DNA of 64,000 bases, taken from assembly GCA_025618425.1 (NCBI GenBank), contig CM046847.1, forward strand, positions 9,199,033 to 9,263,032, in the 5' to 3' direction. A program made the translations under genes and the position numbers. Positions within the stretch are counted from its first letter, which is position 1. Every line of letters begins with the position of its first letter. Below the pieces are notes generated by a model, which saw only the letters and a program-made list of their open reading frames with translations, searched no databases and was not told the DNA's origin. Shown here in pieces: positions 1 to 11,255 of this stretch. This stretch comes from Heliocidaris tuberculata (taxonomy: Eukaryota > Echinodermata > Echinoidea > Camarodonta > Echinometridae).

Positions 1-401
1 AGTTAAAATGTATTCAATAGTATTATGGTTAAAGGATCGAAATTAAGTCAAATTTTTTATTCACTGGATTTTACTTACATAATATTTGGTTCTCATGGGG
101 AATTTGCACATCATTCGGGTGTTTACTCAATAACAGGTGTTGTCAGTCACCCAGAGTGGACTACAGTTTTATGACCAACAGGCCTGATGTAATGCTCTTC
201 ATTTTCCACCCATCGCCCCATAAGTCTTTATCTCACCCGAAGACTCTCTGAGACCAGGGGAATTTCTTGACTGGACAGTGGGTTTGCTGTGTGCCAGACT
301 TGTACACCCATTAATATTTTCAGTGCTTTCCACCAAGTCTGGTGTCAGCGAATTGACCTACATGGAAACTGCCTTCCATATTCCTTTAAAAATGATCGAA
401 A

Positions 402-1215
402 TTAAAAAGGGGAATGAAAGGCAACAAAAATTAGCTGATAATCATGTAGATAATTGTCAGCCTGTTAAAAATATCTTGAAATTACTCCTATTTGATTATT
501 TAAAAAGGAGAGCAATTTCTCAAAAGTTGCAGTTTCCTTGCTATACATTATCCCATGGGGGGCTGCCATTTTCTTTACAAAGTAATGTCAGAGCAGTGCT
601 ATTTTTGAGATACCCATGCCACTGACCTGTATGCTAGCTGCGATGACACTCATGATCACCTGTGGAATGCATGACACTGGATTTCATCGTAATAGACCAT
701 TTTTGTAGTCATGTACAGTCAAAGGAAGGGATTTTTATCCTGTCATATAACCTAACTGTGTCAAGATATTTGGTTCAGCTGTTTCATAGGCGAGGCAGTT
801 TCTTTTATAGGCAGGATTTGGCATACACAAGTTGTTGCTTGGTCAGACAAAGGTTTGTCAATTATTCAAAGAAGTGACAAAGACCTACATACAACTGCTC
901 CATACAACATCACCTGTGCGAGTGTTGGGGTACCAAGATGGCTGCCATTTCGCATTGGTGGCTTTAATTGTACAATGGTTATTCATTATTCAACACCATC
1001 TCCATTGTGTACAGGTAAATGGACATGTAATACTATGACGTCACAGTTTTTCAAAATGGCATAATGGATAATATCTAGCAAGGAATCTGCAAACTTTAGA
1101 GAGATTGTTCTCCTTACTGAGCAATCAAATAGGAGTATTTTCAAGATATTTTGAACAGGCTGACAACTTTCTACATGATTATCAGCTAATTTCTATTGAG
1201 TTTCATTCTCCTTTA
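402..1215. repeat. Foldback element, arms 402-537 and 1081-1215
   Basis: The left arm (GGGGAATGAAAGG near 409, then TTAGCTGATAATCATGTAGA near 432) reappears in reverse complement in the right arm (TCTACATGATTATCAGCTAA near 1170, TTTCATTCTCC near 1201). Arms are about 135 bp with a few mismatches around a central segment of about 540 bp. No coding capacity is visible. It is probably a non-autonomous DNA element, since it has inverted ends and ends in CTTTAA-like sequence. Confidence 0.7.
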
Positions 1216-1885
1216 AGTAAAATTGTTTACACGCTTGATTTAAACATAGGTTTATATTCAGCCAATGGCTGATCTTTGGAAAGTCGGGCACCTCTCTAGT
1301 GTAAGTTAGCGGGTTTCAAACGTGTTTCAAGATTGTTCTCGGGAATACCCCGCCCAAGTTCTTACAATCATGATTGGATCCTCTGTTAATGTTTTTGAGA
1401 AAAAAAATATAGAACTCTTTTTATTGTGTGTGCAATTAGCGGCTTCGTTGCCCCCCCCCCCCCCCTTATGCATAGCGTGTTTGTAATTAGCCCTCTTACT
1501 CTTCCGTATGGATCGATGATATATTCAATTTATCTAAAGTTGCATAATTATGCGTAGTATTTAACTGTAATGATTTCTGTTCTTTTCATATTTTTATATT
1601 CTTTTGTATTTGTGAGTTGGAGCCACTGATGATCGCATCGGGATTTAGCCGAACTCGTTGTAAATATTGTTCTATTATAATTTATCAGTAATATTTTGAA
1701 AACTGTAAACTATAAATTCCTGAATAAAAAAACACATTTATATTGCTTGAAGAAACCGTTGTTTATATTGGAGTTTTAATCATTCTATTTTTTAATTGAC
1801 ATTGGTATGGAACGAGAATGTTCATGATCGAGGGACTTCCGTCTAGAGGCGGCGCTCCCGGGGGCATGGGGGTGGGCACGGTGCC

Positions 1886-2290
1886 CCGACTTTTCAAGTA
1901 TCAAAAAAATGCCCTATTTATTTCTGAAAAATGCCCCCTTTCTCTCTGCATAAGTGCCCTTTTACGACTAAAAGTGCCCCTTATCCTTTCTTATATTAAG
2001 TGATATTCCCCCTTCTGATAAGTGCCGCTTTTCAAATCTGATAATTGCCTGTTTATCGCTCTAATAAGTGCCCTTTTCTCCTTCTGATAAGTGCAATTTT
2101 TTGGATAGGTGCCCCCGTTTTCTTTCTAATAAGTGCCCCTTCCCCCTTGTGATATTAAGTGCCCCTTTTTAAATCTGATAAGTGCCCCTTTTCCTATCTG
2201 ATGAATATGCGCACTTTTCCTCTTCTCATAAGTGGCCCTTTTCATCTCTGATAAGCGCCCTTCTCTCTTCTGATAAGTGCCCCCTTTTAC
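1886..2290. repeat. Degenerate minisatellite, unit about CTGATAAGTGCCCCTTTT
   Basis: The phrase (C/T)TGATAAGTGCCCCTTTT recurs about ten times with spacing near 25-35 bp and single-base drift. Open frames across it are low-complexity and non-coding. No function can be read from the sequence. Confidence 0.75.
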
Positions 2291-2430
2291 ATATATTTCC
2301 CGCTGTTTCTTACAAAAAGAATCATATCTAGCTTCAAAGAATCGGTGCGGCTTTATGTGTAACAGGTACCAATATTGCTACAACTATAAGCCAGTGAAGC
2401 TGGAGGCAAGAGGGGCACAATGGGTGACAC

Positions 2431-2608
2431 GACATTTGCTCCTCCGTCTATATCTCGAAAGGTCAAAGGTTAAGGTCAAGGTCATGATTTGCTTTTTTTT
2501 TAAAAGGACAATGTGAAGATTAGGATTAGGGTTAGGGTTAGGGTTAGGATTAGGTTTAGGATTAACATGGCAAAATAGACAGGAGCAATTGTCGCAGGAG
2601 CAAATGTC
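2431..2608. mobile_element. Small inverted-repeat element carrying TTAGGG-like array (copy 1)
   Basis: It begins GACATTTGCTCC and ends GGAGCAAATGTC, a perfect 12-bp terminal inverted repeat. Inside are a GGTCAAAGGTTAAGGTCAAG stretch, AGGACAATGTGAAGATTAGG and several telomere-like GGGTTA units (2518-2565) that drift to GGATTA/GGTTTA. A second copy with the same order lies at 4356-4542. This looks like a MITE that contains, rather than marks, an interstitial telomere-type repeat. Confidence 0.7.
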
Positions 2609-3879
2609 ATGGAACCGCACAATGCCTATCCCCTAAAGGAAATGATTTCTCATTCCGCTTGCTCGAATGTGCCCATAATTTACACTAGGGCCTAAGTAAA
2701 GGCAATATTTTCTAAAAAATTTCCCCAAACTCGCTGGCTACGCTTGCTCGCTCTTACAGTATATAGCAGTTCGCAATCATGTTGATATCAAAGTTATCCT
2801 AAAGAAAACGACTGGGTTATTATACGAATTAAAATATCATTCGACACTGTCCGAAAATTAATTTGATGTTGTCTTTTTCATTATATCATTGTAAATAATG
2901 CACAACTCAAGGACTGGAACATTTGAAAAAAAATCTGGAAAATTTTGCTCGCCGCCGCTTCGCTCTCTCGCACATAAATCAAGTGATCATTATTTTCGGG
3001 AGCAGGTGGGTGTGTTGCTGGCTTCTTCTTGGTGACCATTTGACACAATTGCTATATAATTGGGGAAATATAATTGGGGAAGGTGAAGCAGTCCAGTACC
3101 ACAATAAAAAGGAAGGAGATGATTTTTGGTAATGTATTTATTAGACTGTATGGGTAATACCAATGTAACAAAACAGTTCTTATTTTCGCTTTATGTCGCC
3201 CCTTGAAGGTGCCCCTTCCCCCCCAAAAGTATCCATTTTTGCTGGTGTCCCCCACTTTGAAAGACGCTCGGTGGGTTCTATGTGGACTGCCAGAACCAGA
3301 ACAACAAATTTAGAATTTACGTTAATTCTTGGATATAAACGAGTTTATCGGTTTGATTGTAAACGCGAGTATAAGCTGCTGAAAGCCTGCAGAGGCATCA
3401 GTTGACGCTCATTTAAAGATTGTTATTATTTGAAATTTTCTGTGCCAACGTAAACATCATAATATTGGATACTCGTGATACTCTTGCTCACAATCAAAGA
3501 GCAATTCAACCTTGGGAACAAGATGATTAATTTTGTGTGAAAGCAGGAAAAACACAAAAAACAGGATGGTGCAAGTTTGAAAGAAATCGGATAACGAATA
3601 AGAAAGTTATGGATGTTTGAAATCTGAGATTGCCAAATCTGTATGCAAATATGCAGTACTCAAAATATATTGTAGATAGCATATTGTTACTGGGCCTCAT
3701 AAAATAAAAAGATCCTACTGCATACATTTTGATAAAAATGACTTTAGTCATTTTGTGTGTTGGAGCTAACGGGGGAGTTGTCCGCCACCGCATCTTGAAA
3801 TTCCCATATGTATATATTTATTCATTGAACTTCATTGACATATTCATTAATATTTTGTTCGAATATAACATCAATAATC

Positions 3880-3929
3880 AGAACAATAATAATAATGATT
3901 ATAATAATAATAATAATAATAATAATAAT

Positions 3930-3979
<50 letters not shown>
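3880..3979. repeat. (AAT)n microsatellite
   Basis: About 100 bp of AAT/ATA units with a few interruptions (TTATA). It yields poly-Asn frames that are not genes. Confidence 0.95.
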
Positions 3980-3981
<2 letters not shown>

Positions 3982-4355
3982 CAGTCATAACAAAAACAGA
4001 ATGATATATCGTGAGTATAGCATTCAAAACATAAACAAAAACAAAAACAAAATACTCATAACTGATCAACTAGACATGCTCTTTCATGAAATATCGGATT
4101 ATGTACATGTAGTGTACGGTGATGAGAAAAAGAGCCATTAAAAGAAATGGGACGTCGAAATGGGACGCCGACATTTGCTTAGTCTGCAAGCACAGACCCT
4201 AATTTGACACTTTATCAGAAAATCATTGTGTCTTGAGAGAAGCCTAATGCAGCTACCTTCTGGTCGTGTCAGGAGCAGCCATAGTACATGACCTATTGTA
4301 GTCTTACAGTGCAGACACTCTTTTACGACTGACCAGGGTTTGTGCTTTCAAACTA

Positions 4356-4542
4356 ACATTTGCTCCACAGTCCATATCTCGAAGGGTCAAAGGTTAAGGT
4401 AAAGGTCATGATTTGTTTGTTTGTTTGTTTGTTTTTTTGTTCAGGACAATGTGAAGATTAGGGTTAGGGTTAGGTTTAGGTTTAGGTTTAGGATTAGCAT
4501 GGTAAAGTTAGACCTGAGCAATTGACGCAGGAGCAAATGTCA
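4356..4542. mobile_element. Small inverted-repeat element carrying TTAGGG-like array (copy 2)
   Basis: Same layout as copy 1 at 2431-2608: ACATTTGCTCC end, GGTCAAAGGTTAAGG, a (GTTT)n expansion, AGGACAATGTGAAG, then GGGTTA/GGTTTA units at about 4457-4497 and a GGAGCAAATGTC end. Divergence from copy 1 is modest, with variable array length. Confidence 0.7.
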
Positions 4543-6067
4543 TACATCCATATATATATAAACCTAATAATAAACAACTTAAAGTGATTTGGTAACTTTG
4601 TACATGCAGGCTTGATAAAATCTTAGCTGCCTGGCCTTACATCCTATCACTGTATGTAATATGGTGTAAAAATGAAGCCCAGAAAAAAAAAAGCACTTCA
4701 AAATCATTGTGATGTGCTTCACAAAAGTAAACACATGCAAGTGACCGGAAATGCCAGACTCATTTCCCCCATAGACTCAGTGTTAGACTAAAGCGTATGG
4801 CCATACACTTTCGTAAAGGGGAGTATTCAGTCATAGATATCTTAATACTAGCATCATCTATTCGAAAACTTTTCTATGCCTGGCTATTTATTTATCCTTC
4901 TGAACATCATTATACAAGACAGATACCAAAATTCAACAATTTATCAAATTAAGCTTCCACAAGTTACCGAATCCCTTTAAAGGTTACCAAGTTGATCAAT
5001 AGTATATCGCAAAAATGTGTATAGTGATTGCAACATTCCAAAATTCATATTCCTTATATGCTTGTCCGATTTCACCAATCTGCTTCTCTGATTTTCCTCT
5101 TTCTTTCAGTACAAAGTGCCATTAAGGTAGAATTTCCCTTTAATTCTCATGAAAATGAGTTTATCGATGTGATGCAAACATGAGTAATCTACTAAAAGCC
5201 TGGAAGCATCCATCATTAACGCTCAAACAAAGATTATTATTTGAAAGTACTGTTATGTGCCAACGTAAATATCATAATATTTGATACTCGTGATACTCGT
5301 GATTCATTTTATTGGGGTGTTGTGAAGGATTTTTGGAAGAGAGAGGGGCACACCAAAAAAAAAAAAAGGGGGGGGGGGTTGACATACCAATTATGATCCA
5401 CAACCCTGAAGTAGTTGATACATGTATGACACTGTTTTGTATAAATCCGCCTTACTTTTATTTTTTTAAATTTTGATTGTCCTGGCGGCAGTGGCGTTTC
5501 TCGGGGAGGGGACAGAGGGAGTACGTGCCCCGGGAGGCACTTTATCACTGCACATATCAGGGGTGTCAAAAATCTGTCTATAAATTGAATACTTGCATTT
5601 TAGAGCATCCCAAAATGATTTTTAATGAAAAGAAGGAATGCACGGATCTACGCCAATGGACGGATCCCTTAATTGAGAAACAATGTGAGCGAACAAATTT
5701 TCTTCGATATTTTCGCATTGAAATGATGGCATTTCTTATATCCTTACTTCTAATCATTAAAGAATATAGTATTTCAAGATCAAACATAATGAGTTTGGAT
5801 AATTATTAGTTTTAAGTTAATGTATCATAATTCTTATTTATTTTATCCAAAAATATTGGGAGGGATGATAAGACAGGCCACCCCACCTCAATTTTTTTTA
5901 ATATATATACCCCCACCCCCCCCCATCCCCGGTATCTACACCCATGGTACATATGTTTTACACCAAACCCGTATGAAACAATGGTATTCCTTCATCAACA
6001 ACTAAGAAATTGAAATTTTATGATTTAAAAAAAATGAAAATTGCTGTTGTCCCTTGATAATTTTTCG

Positions 6068-6235
6068 TGAGGAACACCATCGCAAAGACTTTTGAAAAAT
6101 CAACTGAAGGGTAATTTCATCCCATAGAAATCATATGCGGATCATCGGACATTTCAATATGTGATAGACAAGGCTATGGAAATTGCCTGAGGCTGATTTT
6201 TCGAAAGTCTTTGCGACCGTGCTAAGGGTACTGGA
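6068..6235. repeat. Short inverted repeat upstream of RAB28
   Basis: TCGCAAAGACTTTTGAAAAATCA (about 6080-6102) is matched in reverse by TGATTTTTCGAAAGTCTTTGCGA (about 6193-6216). The rest of the interval has only partial pairing. It is a probable MITE remnant. Confidence 0.55.
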
Positions 6236-6771
6236 TAAGAAAGATGGATAAGCAAAAGATCAGTAACCGTTTGGTCACTTTTCTCCCTCATCTGTATATC
6301 AAACATCATGGGCTACCAAGGCACTAAAAAGCATTTTTAAAATAAATATTGGGATTTGATCGTTTGTGTATTTTAGCTGATGAGTTCGGGCAGGGGGCAA
6401 TTTCGCTGGTTACCCCTTGCGTCATAATACCTGCATACGCCACTGGATTGGCGGCCTTTTAAAAAGTATAATACCAAAATTGAATTTTGACTCTGGGATA
6501 ACGCATAAAACCGTACACGATATATCGAATAACGCATAATACCGTATACGATATATCAAGTTACTTTTCTATTATACCCTTTGTACACACACAATTGGCT
6601 TTGTAATTGTGTACGTTAGATACGGTGCGGATTGCGCTTCGCATATTTTTCTCTATGTAGATTTGCAGTGTTTACAAGGCCATTGAATTCGAAGACGATA
6701 GAAATCTACGTTTTTGATACGTTGCAGAATATAAGTAGTATTTCTTATCGACAGATTAGGAGTTGTGGACG

Positions 6772-8770
6772 ATGTCTGATTCAGAAGATGAAGCGAGGGA
6801 TAGGGGGAAGCAACTGAAAATCGTCATTGTTGGTGATGGTGCGTCAGGAAAGGTGAGCAGAAATTAACGAGGTCGAGGCTGCCTTGAAGCCAGCGGTAGC
6901 ACCTGCACCAGGGGCTGGGCTAGGCTGAGTCCTCAGCTTCCCTGGTCAGGCATTTGCGCAGCAGCGCTCTGTGCGGAAAATTGTGCTAAAAAACCTCATA
7001 TAAATACCATACTGTTGTAGAGAAATGTACAATTTACTGATTTATTACACTGATGAGAAATGTACAATTTACTGATTTATTACACTGATCACAGACAGTG
7101 ATTTTCTTGCAAATCTAAGCAAAATGAGGAATTTCAGGGTGAACTTTTAGCAGGTAAAATTGTAAAGTTAGCCATACAGGCTTGATCATGATGTTCATAA
7201 AACATCAAGTACATACGGCTAGTAGTAGTATAGATCTAGTCAAGGATTGTATTTCCGAACAGCATTATATTACCGAACGGCGAACGCGTACAGTTAAGCG
7301 CATAAAATGCTTTCATACACGTGGGACTAGCTACGTTTGCCCTAGCTATACGAGCTCTGTGGCTTATCAATCTGGTACTGGCCACAGAGCTATACAGCCC
7401 ATGCCATATAGGCGCTCGGAGGCACCTGTAAACACAGAAATACTATGCCTCATAATCACCCATTCCCACGCCACGCACGGTGAACCTTGCAAACCACCCT
7501 CGGTGTTTGCTGTGGTGGTTCTGAACATATTCTAACGTAAAAGTAAAAAATCCAAGTACAGTAAAGAGAGTAAATTTCATAAAATTAGGCAGGGGTGACA
7601 GGATTCGACTTACCTTCCGCATGATCCTGTGAGAATGATATTAGCATGAGAAACGATGACCTCTTGCCGTAGCCGGCGCGGGGTCAGCACAGAATGTGCT
7701 GTATATGATCGAAGAGCATGTTGTGTAATGCTGAGATGTTGTGACGGCAGATGCTAAATTTTACAGTGATAATTGCTTCATGATACCGCCATCTACATTG
7801 TTCGAAAATACATGTAGCTACTGTATTGATGTCACTTTTTGCTCGACATCATTGTCTTTATATGACAGGAAATTTAGGAGGGCTGACTCGGGGGGCGTTG
7901 CTAGAATATTTTAAATGGGGGGGCGGGGGGGGGGGGGTGTCACACCGAAATCATTTGCCGACAAAAATGCTGCACCACTAATTTTCTCCACCCCACAACA
8001 AATAATAAAAGAAAATCGCAGATGTAGAGATCTTGACCATTCTCGCAAGGGGGGTGGGGGGGGGGGCTGACACTTTTTACCCGAATATCAACTTTTCAAT
8101 TATTTTTTATTTTTTTAATTTTTTTTTGGGGGGGGGGGTATCTTTTGGTAGTGAAAATAAATGCAAGGAAGTTACAGACATAATTTACATAATTATCCGG
8201 GAACCTGCCCAAATATGTGGATACTAATTCTGGCACCTCGCTGCCCGAGTGGGATTTGCCCAAATGTCAGAACTTTCAGAACCCTCCGGGAGGGGGGGGG
8301 GGGGGGGGCTGCAGCCCGTTGTCGAAGCGGGATGCCTTTTTTTGCCACTTTTTTCATTCTTTTTCTTTTCTTTCTGTTTTTGTTTCGCTTTTTCTGATTC
8401 ATCTTAAATTGAAAAGACCTCAAAAACAACGTCTTGCAGACATCAAACGTTGTTCTTATAATTATACTCATTGGCAATAGATTCATGAAATACGAAAATA
8501 AGAAGATAATACATTAAATCAGCAACTGAAAAAGAAGAGAGAGAGCGAGGGAGAGAGAGAGAGAGAAAGAAAGAGAGGGAGAGAGAGAAAGAAAGAATAA
8601 GAGAGATTGTTTGAGAGACAGCAAAAGAGAGAGAGAGAGAGATTGAAAAGAGAGAGGATAGAGAGAGAAGAGAGAAAGAGAAGGGGGTGTTGATGGAGAG
8701 AGAGAGCTCGGATTGGTAGAGAGATTTATATGAGAGAGAGAGAGAGAGAGAATGTGAGAAATAGAGAGAG

Positions 8771-8811
<41 letters not shown>

Positions 8812-10822
8812 AGAGAGAGACCAAAATGGGCATACAAATAACAATTTTCATGAAGAACAGACTATATTAGGCTAATCATATTAAGATGATGCATGCATGG
8901 ATTGTCCCATCCAGGAGTTATATCATGAATACCCCAACAATTAAGTTTGACTAAAATTTAATGTATGTCATTGTTTGTCATTATGATTCTAGGACAACTA
9001 TCCCCTGGAAAACTACCCACCAGAAAATTACCCCCTTGACAACTACCCCCAGGACAATTACCCCCGGGACAATTACCCCCAGACAATTACCCCCCCCTCC
9101 CCCCCCCCCCCCCGGAACAAAATTTTAGCACCCTCGCACGGACAACTACACCAGAATCCGGGGTAGTTGTCTGGGGGGTAATTGTCCAGGGGGTAGCTGT
9201 CCTGGGGGTAGTTGCTCAGGGGGTGGGGGTAATTGTCCTGGGGGTAATTGTCCTAGCAGGGTAGTTGTCCAGGGGGTGGTTGTCCGAGGGTAGTTGTCCG
9301 GATACGGTCATTTATATCGATAAGGGAATTGTTATTATTTATTAAAGGGCAATCCAACCTTGACAATAAGATGATTTGTGTGAAAGCAGAAAAATAAGAA
9401 AAACAGGATGGTGAAAGTTTGAAAGAAATCGGATAAGGAATAAGAAAGTTATGGATGTTTGAAAAATGAGATCACTACATCTATGCGAATCTCAAAATGG
9501 CAATTTGGTGAGTCAATTGTGACATTTTTGTGGACAACTCTCCCATTTGTCGTACACAAAAATATCATTAATTTGCGGTTTTCTTCGAGGCGCTTTTACC
9601 CTCGGGGCAGTACTAAAAATATATTGGAGATAGCATATTGTTATAGGTCCTCATGAACGAAAAGATCCTCCTGAGTAATGCATTTTGAAAAAAAGTGACA
9701 TTTTAGTCATTTTGTGTGTTAGAGCGAATGGGGGAGTTGTCCACAGCTACATCACAGTGACATTACCTATTCGGCCAATTTGAAATTCCCATATGCATAG
9801 TGATTACAACTTTCAAAAATTTATAACTTTCTTATTACTTGTCCGATTTCGTTCAAACTTTCACCAATCTGCTTCTCTGATTTTTCCTCTTTCTTTCAAA
9901 GCAACTTGCTATAAAGGTTGGATTTCCCTAACAAATGTGTAATTCATCAGCTGAACTACAGTGCCTTCTCCTTGTCAGGACCTGTTCTGTCCTGTTATGA
10001 CAAAACACAAATAGAGACAGAGGGAGAAAATAAGAAAAAAAATAAACGAAAAAGAAGGAGAAGAAGAAGTAGAGAGAGAGAGAGACATTGATAGAGAAAT
10101 TGTATGAGAGAATGAGAGAAAGTGAGAGAGGGAAAATTATTTTTTAAAAGAATAAAATGAGATGCATGTGTGTGTAGGTGTGTGTGTGTGTGTGTGTGCG
10201 TACGTGTGGGTGGGTGTGTGGGTGTGGGTGTGTGTGTGCGTGTAATTCAGTTTTTACAGACTTGTAGCAAAATATGATTATTTACGTCTGGGACGTTTCC
10301 TTTAACGTCACCAACCGAAAGACATGACTGAGATTCGAACGCTGGGTCCGACCATTGTACGTAGGCGAACACAAACAGCTGCCCCCAGACGTTACAGCTA
10401 GACCATCTGCTGATTCCTAAATGATTAATGAACGTAGTATTAAAACAAAAAAAAGAGAGAATTGAAAGGGTTGAAAAGGAGAAGATAAAAATAGTAGACA
10501 TTGTTTTCAAGAAAAGAGTCGGCCCAGCGGCGTCGCTAGAGGGTGTGTGTGTGTGTGTGGGCGCGTGTGTGTGTGTTTTTTTTTTTTTTTTTGTGGGGGG
10601 AGGAGGTATCACACCCTCCGACACAAAATTGCTGTCAGAAAATGCACCACCTCTGTCGGCCAAAAAAAAAAAAGGGGGAGGGGGAAGGTAAAGGACAAGA
10701 AAAGAGATAGGAGAAGGGGCGAAAAAAGAAAAGAAAAGGGAAATGAAAACAAAAACAGAAAGAAAAGAAAAAGAATGAAAATAGTGACAAAAAAAAGGCA
10801 TCCCGCTTCGACAACGGGCTGC

Positions 10823-10871
<49 letters not shown>

Positions 10872-11220
10872 GAGGGTTCTGAAAGTTCTGACATTTGGGC
10901 AAATCCCACTCGGGCAGCGAGGTGCCAGAATTAGTACCCACATATTTGGGCAGGTTCCCGGATAATTATGTAAATTATGTCTGTAACTTCCTTGCATTTA
11001 TTTTCACTACCAAAAGATACCCCCCCCCCCCCCCCCCAAAAAAAAAAAAAAATAATAATAATTGAAAAGTTGATATTCGGGTAAAAAGTGTCAGCCCCCC
11101 CCCCACCCCCTTGCGAGAATGGTCAAGATCTCTACATCTGCGATTTTCTTTTATTATTTGTTGTGGGGTGGAGAAAATTAGTGGTGCAGCATTTTTGTCG
11201 GCAAATGATTTCGGTGTGAC

Positions 11221-11255
<35 letters not shown>

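Larger units (their letters stand above)
3335..5305. repeat. Direct repeat bracketing a split family-A element
   Basis: Segment 3335-3490 (GAGTTTATCG..., GTGCCAACGTAAAC, GATACTCGTGATACTC) is repeated in direct orientation at about 5155-5305. Between them lies a family-A element interrupted after GAAATTCCCATATG (ending about 3810) and resuming at GTATAGTGATTGCAAC (about 5016). It finishes with a TTAAGGTAGAATTTCCCTTTAA-like end near 5144. The interrupting DNA (about 1.2 kb) includes the AAT array and TTAGGG-element copy 2. This is a nest of insertions. Confidence 0.6.
1..6771. other. Intergenic flank 5' of RAB28, repeat-rich
   Basis: No open reading frame here looks like a conserved protein; the longest frames are about 115 codons and lie in repeats. 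The stretch holds a foldback element, a short minisatellite built on a GATAAGTGCCCC-like unit, two copies of a small inverted-repeat element with TTAGGG-like arrays, an AAT microsatellite and a split copy of a dispersed element. The RAB28 transcription start should lie in the last few hundred bases, but I see no convincing TATA box or CpG island. Short ATATATCGAA/ATATATCAAG words repeat near 6517-6562. Confidence 0.6.

Noticed and set aside
2518..2565. Interstitial telomere suggesting a chromosome fusion
   Set aside because: The array is short, drifting, and recurs inside a second element with the same inverted ends at 4356-4542.
7182..7535. 117-codon frame sharing about 60 residues with a minus-strand frame at 11643-12032
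   Set aside because: The shared residues come from the inverted arms of the foldback element; there is no recognised domain and the frames break elsewhere in the arms.
7605..7625. ACTTACCT, identical to the 5' end of U1 snRNA
   Set aside because: The following sequence does not match U1, has no Sm site or stem order, and the complement is simply a GTAAGT donor-like word.
8443..8844. Ser-Leu repeat frames on the minus strand
   Set aside because: Translations of a GA microsatellite.
9459..9656. 65-codon frame MKNEITTS..., repeated at 17326 and 24498
   Set aside because: It is internal to the family-A MITE and changes with the DNA repeat; no sign of protein-level constraint.
10247..10909. 220-codon Gly/Phe/Ser-rich minus frame
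   Set aside because: It spans poly-C/G, poly-A and SINE sequence and has no recognisable domain.
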